Shown here in pieces: positions 32,660-41,302 of a DNA stretch of 64,000 nt (positions are counted from its first letter, which is position 1; every line of letters starts with the position of its first letter). The stretch is taken from NCBI RefSeq assembly GCF_029277305.1, contig NZ_CP119526.1; one strand, written 5' to 3'. Under the pieces are notes generated by a model. That model ran no database searches. It saw nothing but the letters and a program-made list of their open reading frames with translations, and had not been told where the DNA came from. The position numbers and the translations under genes were made by a program. The DNA is from Guptibacillus hwajinpoensis. Lineage in GTDB: Bacteria; Bacillota; Bacilli; Bacillales; Guptibacillaceae.

Positions 32660-34039
32660 ATGGTCGATCTTATTATGAGAGATATCCTGGGGACACCGGC
32701 GATTCTTGTAGGGTTATTTGCCCTTATCGGCCTTCTCCTTCAAAAGAAAGATATAGCAAATGTCATTTCAGGTACATTAAAAACCATTATGGGATTTGTT
32801 ATTCTGGGGGCAGGCGCTGGCGTGCTTGTCGCCTCCCTTAATAACTTCAGTAGCATGTTTGATCACGCCTTTGAAATTCAAGGGATTATCCCGAATAATG
32901 AAGCAATCGTTGCCTTAGCACAGGATGCATTTGGTGCAGAAACAGCCATGATTATGCTATTCGGTATGGTTGTGAACATTATCCTTGCACGTATTACTCC
33001 TTTTAGATACATCTTCTTAACAGGTCATCACACGATGTTCATGGCATGCCTCATTGCTGTTATTCTTTCAACCGGTGGCTTTACTGGAGCTACTATGATC
33101 ATAACTGGTTCTATTATTCTCGGAGCTCTTATGGTTCTCTTACCTGCTCTTTTGCAACCGTATACAAGAAAAATCACTGGTAGTGATGATTTCGCCATCG
33201 GCCATTTTGGCACATTCGGCTATTTAATCGCAGCAGTTGTAGGTAAAGCTGTAGGTAAAAACTCAAAATCTACAGAGGAAATTAAAGTTCCAAAATCACT
33301 CAATTTCCTACGTGACACATCTGTGTCAGTTTCACTTACAATGGCTCTTCTTTTCTTCGTCGTCGCTCTCTTCACAGGACCTTCGTTCATTGAATCAGAG
33401 CTAAGCGGTGGAACGAATTTTCTAGTCTTCTCATTTATGCAGGCACTTACTTTCGCAGCGGGTGTATACATCATTCTTGCTGGTGTTAGAATGCTTCTTT
33501 CTGAAATCGTCCCTGCTTTTAAAGGAATCGCAGATAAGATCGTACCTAACGCAACCCCGGCGCTTGATTGCCCAGCCGTTTTCCCATTTGCGAACAATGC
33601 CGTCATTATTGGATTCTTCTTCAGTTTCGTAGCAGGACTTATTAGCATGTTCCTTCTACCACTTATGGGACTTAAAGTGATTGTCCCAGGCCTCGTTCCT
33701 CACTTCTTTACAGGTGCAGCAGCAGGCGTATTCGGAAATGCTACTGGTGGTCGAAAAGGAGCCGTGTTTGGCTCAATGGCAAACGGCTTAATGATCAGCT
33801 TCTTGCCAGCTCTTCTTCTTCCAGTCCTTGGCTCATTAGGATTCCAAGGGACAACTTTTGGAGATTCAGATTTCGCCGTAGTTGGACTCATTCTAGGTGG
33901 CTTGATGGAAGTTCTATCTTCTAATATTTTGTTCCTTGTTATCGTTGCGATCGTATTAGCTGCTATTTTCGTAGTAGCTTCAATGATCAAGCGTTCTTCA
34001 GGACAAAATGATCAAGAAGGAAAGCAAGAAGCAATGTAA
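32660..34039 (+). CDS. PTS EIIC subunit, ascorbate/UlaA (SgaT) family
   Basis: A 459-residue integral membrane EIIC of the UlaA/SgaT family with about eleven hydrophobic segments. Typical regions are IVALAQDAFGAETAMIM and PNATPALDCPAVFPFANNA. It translocates and, with EIIB, phosphorylates a sugar acid such as L-ascorbate; the true substrate is uncertain because no catabolic genes (ula D/E/F/G) follow. A strong terminator closes the three-gene operon. Confidence 0.9.
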   Translation: MVDLIMRDILGTPAILVGLFALIGLLLQKKDIANVISGTLKTIMGFVILGAGAGVLVASLNNFSSMFDHAFEIQGIIPNNEAIVALAQDAFGAETAMIMLFGMVVNIILARITPFRYIFLTGHHTMFMACLIAVILSTGGFTGATMIITGSIILGALMVLLPALLQPYTRKITGSDDFAIGHFGTFGYLIAAVVGKAVGKNSKSTEEIKVPKSLNFLRDTSVSVSLTMALLFFVVALFTGPSFIESELSGGTNFLVFSFMQALTFAAGVYIILAGVRMLLSEIVPAFKGIADKIVPNATPALDCPAVFPFANNAVIIGFFFSFVAGLISMFLLPLMGLKVIVPGLVPHFFTGAAAGVFGNATGGRKGAVFGSMANGLMISFLPALLLPVLGSLGFQGTTFGDSDFAVVGLILGGLMEVLSSNILFLVIVAIVLAAIFVVASMIKRSSGQNDQEGKQEAM

Positions 34040-34040
34040 A

Positions 34041-34079
34041 AAAAAGTGGCCATCCTGGTTAAAAGGATGGCCACTTTTA
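34041..34079. terminator. Strong bidirectional terminator after the PTS operon
   Basis: Fourteen-bp perfect stem AAAAGTGGCCATCC / GGATGGCCACTTTT shared with the convergent acetyltransferase gene. Confidence 0.93.
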
Positions 34080-34634
34080 AATTTCACTATTGCTTACATA
34101 CACTAATTGATCCGTCCAACTCTCTCCCTCAAAAATAAATCCTTTCCTCACACATTCAAAATCCATCCCAACACTTTCAGCAAGCTTAGTTGAAGGTCTA
34201 TTCTCCAAATTAATATGTGCTTCGATTCTATGAAACTTCAAATCACGAAAAGCTACCTCAAGCGCTGCAGAGACAGCTTCTTTTCCAAAACCATTTCTCC
34301 AGTACTGATTATGTATCGTATAACCGATTCTTGCCCACTGAAAGCTCATTCTAGCTAGCGTTGAGAAATCAACCATTCCAATATGTGTGCCATCTTCTTT
34401 ATGAAAAATCCCAAACACATGAGCCTCGTCCCTCATCGCAAGTTCTTGATGCTTCTGTACTAATGCTATAAACCATTCTTCCGTACATTCACTCATATCC
34501 AACTTCCCAGGATCAAACTCATGTTGAGCTTCATACCTCGCATTAAATTCGTGTAACCAATTGTGATAGTCTTCTACTCTTAATGGTCTTATTATTAATC
34601 TAGCTGTCTCTTTTTGAAGATTGAACTCTTTCAA
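34077..34634 (-). CDS. GNAT acetyltransferase (RimJ/RimL-like)
   Basis: A 185-residue GNAT-fold N-acetyltransferase, RimJ/RimL subfamily. The N-terminus ETARLIIRPLRVEDYHNW and the acetyl-CoA site region NGFGKEAVSAALEVAF are visible, as is the C-terminal NRPSTKLAESVGM motif. It may acetylate a ribosomal protein N-terminus or a small amine. It is convergent with the PTS operon and preceded by a small membrane protein gene. Confidence 0.85.
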   Translation of the reverse strand: MKEFNLQKETARLIIRPLRVEDYHNWLHEFNARYEAQHEFDPGKLDMSECTEEWFIALVQKHQELAMRDEAHVFGIFHKEDGTHIGMVDFSTLARMSFQWARIGYTIHNQYWRNGFGKEAVSAALEVAFRDLKFHRIEAHINLENRPSTKLAESVGMDFECVRKGFIFEGESWTDQLVYVSNSEI

Positions 34635-34705
34635 TTGAACACCTCTAACTCATTGATTATTTACCTTAGGATATACTTCAATTTTATATCGGGATAACCT
34701 ACAAA

Positions 34706-34876
34706 CTACTCCACCTTTTCTCGATCTAGCTTGCGATTGATTTCATGAAGCAAATAGAGCCCTCGAATCAAACAACCTACTATGATTGCAAATCCAATTA
34801 TCAGTCCAACCTCTTGTAAGCTTATTAATAAAAATCCTACAACACCGCTGACGATAATAAGGAAAAAGAGAAACAT
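34706..34876 (-). CDS. Small membrane protein (56 residues)
   Basis: A short ORF starting MFLFFLIIVSGVVGFLL and ending NRKLDREKVE. Two hydrophobic segments (about residues 2-19 and 24-43) are followed by a charged tail. A perfect AAGGAGGTG lies 5-6 bp upstream of the ATG, which is strong support for translation. Function unknown. It lies upstream of the acetyltransferase gene on the same strand. Confidence 0.7.
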   Translation of the reverse strand: MFLFFLIIVSGVVGFLLISLQEVGLIIGFAIIVGCLIRGLYLLHEINRKLDREKVE

Positions 34877-34962
34877 GTCGCACCTCCTTACTTAGGCTAC
34901 CATTACTTTACCATTTTCTTGTAATTGTTGAGGTTAACTCTTTATGATCAATTGAAATAATA

Positions 34963-35197
34963 AAAGGCTCTTTCCTAAGAGATTGTTGCTTTTAAAAGGT
35001 TTTTTGTAAAAAGGAAACACTTAGCTGATTGGAGCGGAAGGATGCTCGACTACTGCGGGATGAGCGGGACAGGCGAGACCCACAGGCGCAATGTTTTTAT
35101 GCGCCGAGGGGGCTCAGCGCCCGCCCCGCGGAAAGCGAGCATCCTGAAGCGGAAATCTACCACTACTTTTATAGCAACAATGGCTACGAAAAGAGCC
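34963..35197 (+). repeat. Palindromic intergenic element, copy 5 (long form)
   Basis: It runs from AAAGGCTCTTTCCTAAGAG to GGCTACGAAAAGAGCC. The core has GGAGCGGAAGGATGCTCGAC and GCGAGCATCCTGAAGCGGAAAT arms around GGGACAGGCGAGACC...CGCCCGCCCCGCGG. It lies in the 380-bp gap between the small membrane protein and the aldehyde dehydrogenase gene; no other coding signal is there. Confidence 0.9.
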
Positions 35198-35233
35198 AAA
35201 AAAAAGAGCAGCTGCCATTCGACAGCTGCTCTT
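35198..35233 (-). terminator. Terminator of the aldehyde dehydrogenase gene
   Basis: Stem AAGAGCAGCTG / CAGCTGCTCTT with an 8-nt loop and an A run on the plus strand (T run for the minus-strand transcript). It abuts the repeat element. Confidence 0.88.
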
Positions 35234-35258
35234 AATCATGTTTTCCTATATCATCATC

Positions 35259-36683
35259 TTATGCTGGATACCCAAGAATCGCTTTCTTCTCAAGGTACTC
35301 TTCGATTCCGAAGTCTCCCCATTCTCTGCCGATACCTGATTGCTTATAGCCACCAAATGGAGCAGCGAAATCGAGCTCAGCATTGTTCACTTTAATACGA
35401 CCGGCGCGGATGCTTGTTGCTACTTTACGTAGCGATTCTTTATCTTCACCGAAGACATAACCCGCTAAGCCATACACTGTATCATTTGAAATTTCAATTG
35501 CTTCATCAATTGTTTCGTACGTAATAATCGACATAACTGGTCCAAAGATTTCTTCTTGTGCGATAACCATGTCATTTTTCACGTTAGTAAAGATGGTTGG
35601 TTTAACGAAATAACCTTTTTCAATTCCCTCTGGCTTACCAGTTCCGCCAGCGATAAGCGTCGCACCTTCATCGATTCCTTTTTGAATATAAGATTGAACA
35701 GTATCCCACTGTTTTTGCGACACGAGTGGTCCTACATAGTTCTTATCTTGTGGATCACCAACTGGGAATTCTGGAAGAACTTTTTTCACAGCTTCTTCAA
35801 ATGCCTCTTTCTTAGAAGAAGGGATAATCATTCTTGTACCTGCTGAGCAAACTTGACCAGTATTTGTTGCGATATGACTGACAGCTGCTTTGGCTGCCTT
35901 TTCTACATCAGCATCCTCTAACATAACGAATGGAGATTTGCCTCCGAGTTCAAGCGCTACGTTTTTGATTGTTTCTGCTGCATTTTTCATAACTTTTTCA
36001 CCAACACCTGCTGAACCTGTAAAGGATACAAAGTCGATATCAGGGTGTGAGCTAATGCCATCACCTATCGTTTCACCCGTACCGTTTACCAAGTTAAATG
36101 CGCCTTTTGGAACTCCTACTTTTTCAAAAATCTCTGTTAGAATAATTGCTGCAAATGGCGTGATCTCTGCAGGTTTCAGTACGACTGGACTACCTGCCGC
36201 AAATGCACTAGCAATCTTCGTAGATGCTTGGTTAGTTGGGAAGTTCCAAGGTGTGATCAGTCCACTAACACCGATTGATTCTTTCACAACCGTATGATCG
36301 CCACGATCTTCTGAGAAAGAGAAATTTTTCAATGCTTTTGCTGCCTCAGAAAAGTGGTTATAGCCCATATTGTAGTGAACTTTCTCTGAAATAGAACGAG
36401 GCGAACCTAGTTCTTCCGTAATAACGTCAATGATCTCTTCTTTACGATTAGCATACTCTGCTGCAATATTCTCAAGCATTTCAACACGTTCTTCTCTTGT
36501 TGTCTTAGAGAAAGAAGGGAATGCCGCACGAGCAGCCGCTACCGCTTTATCTAAATCTTCTTTTGTACCTAAACTAATTTTACCAATTACTTCTTCTGTC
36601 GCTGGGTTGATTACTTCATGTGTTTCTGAACCAGTTGATTCAACCCATTCACCATTAATGAACTGTTTTAAGTGATTACGCAT
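35259..36683 (-). CDS. NAD(P)-dependent aldehyde dehydrogenase
   Basis: A 474-residue aldehyde dehydrogenase superfamily member. The catalytic Cys is in NTGQVCSAGTRM, the general-base Glu in NVALELGGKSPFV, and the coenzyme loop is FTGSAGVGEKV. It oxidises an aldehyde to the acid in the cytosol; substrate range is not evident. The ATG follows AAAGGAGTTTTTTACATC. A divergent SDR gene lies 208 bp away. Confidence 0.93.
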   Translation of the reverse strand: MRNHLKQFINGEWVESTGSETHEVINPATEEVIGKISLGTKEDLDKAVAAARAAFPSFSKTTREERVEMLENIAAEYANRKEEIIDVITEELGSPRSISEKVHYNMGYNHFSEAAKALKNFSFSEDRGDHTVVKESIGVSGLITPWNFPTNQASTKIASAFAAGSPVVLKPAEITPFAAIILTEIFEKVGVPKGAFNLVNGTGETIGDGISSHPDIDFVSFTGSAGVGEKVMKNAAETIKNVALELGGKSPFVMLEDADVEKAAKAAVSHIATNTGQVCSAGTRMIIPSSKKEAFEEAVKKVLPEFPVGDPQDKNYVGPLVSQKQWDTVQSYIQKGIDEGATLIAGGTGKPEGIEKGYFVKPTIFTNVKNDMVIAQEEIFGPVMSIITYETIDEAIEISNDTVYGLAGYVFGEDKESLRKVATSIRAGRIKVNNAELDFAAPFGGYKQSGIGREWGDFGIEEYLEKKAILGYPA

Positions 36684-36891
36684 GATGTAAAAAACTCCTT
36701 TTGTGTTCCAGATTTATTGCCTGATCATTACCATTTTCTTGTATTTGCTTTCCTAATGACTGTTACCGATTTTTGGTACGACTAAACATCTGAGTATTCG
36801 AAAAAGGTGGACTAACCATCCCTTATCTTTGAAACTTGATTCTCCAAACCGTACACTAAAAGGGATAAGATACTAGAAAGGATGATTCGAA

Positions 36892-37614
36892 ATGGCACAA
36901 GCAATTAAAGGAAAAATCGCTTACATCACAGGCGCAAGTAGCGGTATCGGACGCGCTACGGCTCTAGAACTTGCAAGAGAAGGTGTAAACGTAGGCTTAA
37001 TCGCACGAACAGAAAGCAAGCTGAAAGAAGTTGCGAGTGAAGCAGAAGCGCTTGGGGTTCAGGCTAGCGTTGCCACTGCCGACATTGCTGAAATTGAGGA
37101 AGTGAATCAAGCTGTTGCTGAATTAAAAAAGAATCTTGGTTCAGCTGACATCCTAATTAATAATGCTGGCATTGGATTATATGGACCTTTCTTAGAACTT
37201 GACCCAAAAGACTTTAAGCACACATTTGAAGTTAATGTGTATGGCACCTATCACGTCACTCGCGCAGTTCTGCCACAAATGATCGAGAAAGATGGTGGAG
37301 ATATTATCAACATCTCTTCAAGCAGCGGTCTTAAAGGAACTTCTGGTTCAACTGCATACAGTGCTTCGAAATTCGCAATCCAAGGAATGACAGAAGCCCT
37401 CATGCAAGAGGTACGAAGAAATAACATTCGTGTCTTCACCCTTAACCCAAGCCTTGTTGCAACAGAACTCGCCTTCGGAGACAAGCTCTCTGAGCAAGAT
37501 AAAGAGAAATACATGCAGCCTGAAGATCTTGCTGAATACATGGTTGGACAGCTGAAATTGCACCCGCGTATATTCATTAAACAATCCTTGCAGTGGGCAA
37601 CGAACCCGTTTTAA
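36892..37614 (+). CDS. yoxD: Short-chain dehydrogenase/reductase (YoxD-like)
   Basis: A 240-residue classical SDR. The cofactor motif TGASSGIGRA, NNAGIG, the catalytic Ser in NISSSSG and YSASK active-site motif (Tyr ~155, Lys ~159) are all intact. The C-terminal MQPEDLAEYMVGQLKLHPRIF is close to B. subtilis YoxD, annotated as a 3-ketoacyl-ACP reductase-like enzyme. The ATG follows GAAAGGATG. It is monocistronic and closed by a strong terminator. Confidence 0.9.
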   Translation: MAQAIKGKIAYITGASSGIGRATALELAREGVNVGLIARTESKLKEVASEAEALGVQASVATADIAEIEEVNQAVAELKKNLGSADILINNAGIGLYGPFLELDPKDFKHTFEVNVYGTYHVTRAVLPQMIEKDGGDIINISSSSGLKGTSGSTAYSASKFAIQGMTEALMQEVRRNNIRVFTLNPSLVATELAFGDKLSEQDKEKYMQPEDLAEYMVGQLKLHPRIFIKQSLQWATNPF

Positions 37615-37619
37615 TTTCA

Positions 37620-37737
37620 TTTATTAAAGAGCTTGTGGAGATATGAATTGTGGTTGATTTCCCACGGAACTGGTGGTGACCCTCCTTCCGCTCCAATCAG
37701 CTAAGTGTGTTTTTTAAGGAAAGTTGGTTTTAATTAC
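37620..37737 (-). repeat. Palindromic intergenic element, copy 6 (degenerate)
   Basis: Only GTGGTTGATTTCCCACGGAAC, GGTGACCCTCCTTCCGCTCC and AATCAGCTAAGTGTG remain of the core. The left end TTAAAGAGCTT is a relic of AAAGGCTC. A further fragment of a left end, TGGCTCTATTCTAAAA, lies behind the terminator at 37787-37802. Confidence 0.7.
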
Positions 37738-37745
37738 TGATGAAT

Positions 37746-37786
37746 AAACCAAGGGAACTTCTATGTGAAGTTCCCTTGGTTTTATT
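37746..37786 (+). terminator. Terminator after the yoxD-like gene
   Basis: Sixteen-bp perfect stem AAACCAAGGGAACTTC / GAAGTTCCCTTGGTTT with loop TATGT. Confidence 0.9.
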
Positions 37787-37951
37787 TGGCTCTATTCTAA
37801 AATATACTTTCTTACGCCTTGTATCCAGATTCACTTTCTTACCGATTGCGAGAGAATGCGGTGTGTATAACATGTATCAAACTCTGCTAAAATTGGAATT
37901 TGTGTATCGAATTGTTGTTATCTTGTTATTCCATTTAAGAGATTGTCTTAG

Positions 37952-38010
37952 CTTTTTCAGAAAATAGATTCACCATATCCCCTCTATTGACTAAACATTT
38001 TCTGAAAAAT
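37952..38010. other. Inverted repeat in the gap before the RDD gene
   Basis: ATTTTCTGAAAAAT (37997-38010) is the reverse complement of ATTTTTCAGAAAAT-like sequence at 37952-37965. The rest of the gap 37787-38081 is AT-rich, with a TATAAT at 38022-38027 but no good -35; I see no gene there. Confidence 0.4.
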
Positions 38011-38081
38011 GGTAGTAATCTTATAATAAGTATATCAATATAGAAATAGAACCTAAAAAGAAATAGATTGGACGTGGAGAT

Positions 38082-38648
38082 ATGGAAAAGGAAATAGTGA
38101 TCGACAGACCAGCCGGTGCTATAAGACGCGGGTTTGGAAATGTATTAGACGGTATTCTATTAGTTATTGTTAGTGTCATATTTGATTCAATCGTAAATGG
38201 AGAGCAATTGCTTATTTTTGATTTCATTGAAATCTCCTATTATATTCTCTTGCCTGTGATTTGGGTAGGTTACACAGTAGGAAAGAAATTAGTAGGTGTA
38301 CAAATTAATCGCATTAACGGAAAGAGAGTCAACCTTTGGACAATGATAAGACGTCATTTACTCGCAGGCATTGTCCTCGCTTCACCTTTTATTATTGCGG
38401 CTCTGCTAATGGTGATAATGGTTGATGATATTCCTTATACTTCTCTAATAGGTTCAAATGCTCTTAGTGAAAGTGAGATAGAACTCTTAGACTCAAAGGC
38501 ACCTGAATTGATTTCTTACGTTGTCGTAGGAGGAATAGCCACTCTCATTCTGAATCTTGTCAACGTGTTCATGGTTGGTTTAAGAAAAGATCATAGAGGG
38601 ATTCATGATTTTATAGCGGGAACTTATGTGAAACTTACGAAGAGTTGA
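38082..38648 (+). CDS. RDD family membrane protein
   Basis: A 188-residue membrane protein of the RDD family, with the Arg/Asp-containing pattern AIRRGFGNVLDGILLVIV at the N-terminus and GLRKDHRGIHDFIAGTYV at the C-terminus. About four hydrophobic segments are seen. Some RDD proteins act as Na+(Li+,K+)/H+ antiporters, but most are uncharacterised. The ATG follows GGACGTGGAGAT. It is followed by a broken SDR-like gene. Confidence 0.8.
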   Translation: MEKEIVIDRPAGAIRRGFGNVLDGILLVIVSVIFDSIVNGEQLLIFDFIEISYYILLPVIWVGYTVGKKLVGVQINRINGKRVNLWTMIRRHLLAGIVLASPFIIAALLMVIMVDDIPYTSLIGSNALSESEIELLDSKAPELISYVVVGGIATLILNLVNVFMVGLRKDHRGIHDFIAGTYVKLTKS

Positions 38649-38746
38649 GGGTGTAAGAATTCCTTAAGAAAATATTGGTTGTATTTCTTATTGTGTTAGA
38701 ACTGAATACAATATAAATTAAATCCAATATGAAATGGAGATCAAAT

Positions 38747-39456
38747 ATGAGGGTACTAGTTTTAGGGGCAAGCGGCGCTACTGGAACACATGTCGTCAGG
38801 CAATTAATCAAAAGACAAGTAAATACTCGTATTCTAATTAGAGAAAGTGCCGTTCTTTCTGAAGATATAAAAGAAAACCTTCTCGTGGAAATCATGAAGG
38901 GGAACATCAACGAATTAAGGAGATAACTGATCTTATCTGTGATTGTACTGTCGTGATTTCTTGTCTGGGGCACAATGTTACCTTCAGAGGCATGTTTGGT
39001 AAACCACATCATTTAGTATTTGATGCGATAAAAAGAATTAGTGAGTTGATTAAAGAGATTGATAGCAAAAAGGTTAAACTCATACTTATGAGTACAACAG
39101 GTTATACGAACTCTTTGAGCAGAGAGAAAAATGCTTTAGGAGAAAAAATAATCCTTTCATCACTGAAACTTTTGCTTCCTCCACATCGTGATAATATCAA
39201 AGCTGCAGATTATCTAATTACCATGTTTGATAAAGAAGACAAGAATATCGCATGGGTTGCAGTTCGACCGGATACATTAGTCAATGATGAAAAAGAAAGT
39301 GCATATGACGTTTATGAATCTCCGGTAAGAAGTCCACTATTTAATGCTGGTAAAACTAGTAGAATTAACGTTGCTCATTTTATGGCTGAACTAGCGACAA
39401 ATGACTCAACATGGAACGAGTGGAAATGTAAAACTCCGGTTATATATAATAAATAA
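38747..39456 (+). pseudogene. NAD(P)H-binding atypical SDR gene with a frameshift
   Basis: The 5' part (38747-38926) encodes MRVLVLGASGATGTHVVRQL, a complete Rossmann motif GASGATG, and stops at TAA 38924. The 3' part continues in another frame from about 38920 (EITDLICDCTVVISCLGHN) to the TAA at 39456 and has the expected VAVRPDTL and NVAHFMAEL regions. Joined, they give a normal NAD(P)H-binding protein of about 235 residues. One base is missing (or two extra) around 38912-38923. It is either a true pseudogene or a sequencing error. Confidence 0.8.
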
Positions 39457-39597
39457 AGGTAGAATATGGATTTTCCATGAATTTCAACCATTTGGAGAGC
39501 TGCAGTACAAGAAGCACCAGACTTTTAAGATACACAGATGCAAAAGATAGAGCTCACTCTTTATTGAATGAGCCCCTTCTAACTTACACGTTAAAAA

Positions 39598-39798
39598 TTA
39601 GTTATTCAGTTTCCTTTTTAATTGATTGTACTCTTCTTATGTTATTTCACCTGTAGCAAATTGTTGTTTTAGCGTTACTGTTGAATCTTTTGTTGATTTA
39701 TTACTCTCTGGTGTTCGCATCTAGAAGGCAACAACAATTGCTATAATAATAAGAATAAAGAGGATGCTGAAACCAAGAAAACGCCCCACCGTTCATCA
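39598..39798 (-). pseudogene. Decayed SHOCT-domain small membrane protein gene
   Basis: On the minus strand the frame reads FLGFSILFILIIIAIVVAF, stop, then MRTPESNKSTKD and LKQQFATGEIT, stop, EEYNQLKRKLNN. This is the usual plan of SHOCT proteins: one membrane segment, linker and a short C-terminal (S/G)EIT-EEY helix motif. Two in-frame stops (at the TAG before 39720 and a TAA within GEIT-EEY) and a 5' frame change show it is no longer intact. It accounts for most of the gap 39457-39830. Confidence 0.65.
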
Positions 39799-39830
39799 TT
39801 TTAATTAACTTTCTTAAAGTTCTTAACGCT

Positions 39831-41132
39831 CTACTCCTCTTCTTGTCTGTATTTCAAGAAAAAATGTTCTCCAACAAAAATAAATACGATAAAAATAATT
39901 GATACGACTACAATCAACCAGTCAGTAGTAGCTTTCATCCACATGAAAGCGAGCAATACAATGGCATCGAGGATCAAAGCAGTCCAGACAATACCAGCTT
40001 TCGCATTTACCTTTTCACGAAGATGTTTTAAGACTCCCCAGTGAACAATCATATCCATCACGAGATATAGAATAGCCCCGACTGAAGCAATTCTACTTAG
40101 GTCAAATACGACTGCTAACACCATTGCGAGTACGACTGTATAGACCAGAGTGTGCTTTTGAATACGTCCTGGCATTCCGAAATGCTTATGTGGAATAAGC
40201 TTCATGTCTGTTAACATCGCCAGCATTCGAGAGACTGCAAAAACGCTTGCGATAATACCAGAAATCGTTGCAATAATGGCGATTGCAACTGTAAACCAAA
40301 CACCATATTCCCCAAAAGCTGGTCTCGCTGCTTCTGCTAAGGAGTAGTCTTTCGCTTTAATAATGTCACTCAACGGAAGGTTGCTCGATACAGCCCATGC
40401 AATGATCAGATAAACTAGTAAACTGATCAGGATTGAAGCGATGATTGCTCGTCCCACGTTTTTCTTAGGCTTTACGATTTCAGACCCACTATTGGTAATA
40501 GTAGTAAAGCCTTTAAAAGAAAGAATTGTTAAGGCCACGGCAGCGATTAAGCTTGCAATCGTTGAATCGGGAGTACTGGTTCCGCCCTCTGCTGGAGTGA
40601 TTGAAAACCCCGCGACCCATAATCCACCCATCGCAAAAATAACTAAACCAATGATCTTAAGTAGAGAAACGATCGATGTAAATGTTTGAATAAAGCTATT
40701 CCCTAAAATGTTCACAAGGAAAGCGGAAAGCAATAATCCGACACCTAGCAATGGTACGAGATAACTTGATTGATCAACGTTAAAAATTTGTAGCGTATAC
40801 GTACCAAATGTTCGTGCAACAAGGCTCTGATTAATAACCATAGAAACAGCCATCAGCATAGCAGCCGATGCAGTTAACGTTCCTTTTCCGTAGGCTTTAA
40901 CGAGAAACATTCCTATTCCACCTGCTGAAGGGTACTCATTACTCATCTTGACGTAAGAGTAAGCGCTGAATCCCGTCACAATTCCTCCTGCGATAAAGAT
41001 TAAAGGGAACCACATACCAGCAAGTTCAGCAACTTGACCAAGCAATGCAAATATACCGGCACTAATCATCACGCCAGTACCTAAACCAATTGCTCCAATT
41101 AAGGAAAGACTATTTTCTTTGTAATCACTCAT
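39831..41132 (-). CDS. APC-family amino acid permease
   Basis: A 433-residue APC superfamily transporter with about 12 membrane segments. The first segment GLGTGVMISAGIFALLGQ has the unwound Gly-rich site typical for substrate binding, and segment 6 SFKGFTTITNSGSEIVKPKKNV is the family signature. It probably imports an amino acid by proton symport. The substrate is unknown. The ATG at 41132 lies after a GAGGTGAGTTGAT site. It is preceded by the sulfur operon terminator. Confidence 0.88.
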   Translation of the reverse strand: MSDYKENSLSLIGAIGLGTGVMISAGIFALLGQVAELAGMWFPLIFIAGGIVTGFSAYSYVKMSNEYPSAGGIGMFLVKAYGKGTLTASAAMLMAVSMVINQSLVARTFGTYTLQIFNVDQSSYLVPLLGVGLLLSAFLVNILGNSFIQTFTSIVSLLKIIGLVIFAMGGLWVAGFSITPAEGGTSTPDSTIASLIAAVALTILSFKGFTTITNSGSEIVKPKKNVGRAIIASILISLLVYLIIAWAVSSNLPLSDIIKAKDYSLAEAARPAFGEYGVWFTVAIAIIATISGIIASVFAVSRMLAMLTDMKLIPHKHFGMPGRIQKHTLVYTVVLAMVLAVVFDLSRIASVGAILYLVMDMIVHWGVLKHLREKVNAKAGIVWTALILDAIVLLAFMWMKATTDWLIVVVSIIFIVFIFVGEHFFLKYRQEEE

Positions 41133-41246
41133 ATCAACTCACCTCTGCAACATGTTATTAACACTGTCCCCGTACTTTATGCAGATTTCATGCATTTCCT
41201 TAAGAACATATAAGAACAATTTATTCCAAACACAAATCGGTACTAA

Positions 41247-41283
41247 AAACCGCTACCTTTTTCTAAAAAGAAAGGGTAGCGGT
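41247..41283 (-). terminator. Terminator of the sulfur operon
   Basis: Stem ACCGCTACCTTT / AAAGGGTAGCGGT with loop TTCTAAAAAG; the T run follows on the minus strand, 20 bp after the TauE-like stop. Confidence 0.85.
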
Positions 41284-41302
41284 ATGAGTATTTCACCAGT
41301 TA

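Noticed and set aside
36684..36891. SigB promoter for the aldehyde dehydrogenase gene (GTTTAG ... CGGTAA)
   Set aside because: Only the -35 fits; the -10 differs at two positions.
37740..37967. 75-codon + strand ORF
   Set aside because: Its first codons lie in a strong terminator hairpin, and no ribosome site or domain supports it.
38912..38955. Programmed frameshift as in prfB
   Set aside because: An AAGGAG word is present, but the slippery codon and stop arrangement of known sites is missing; a plain indel is simpler.
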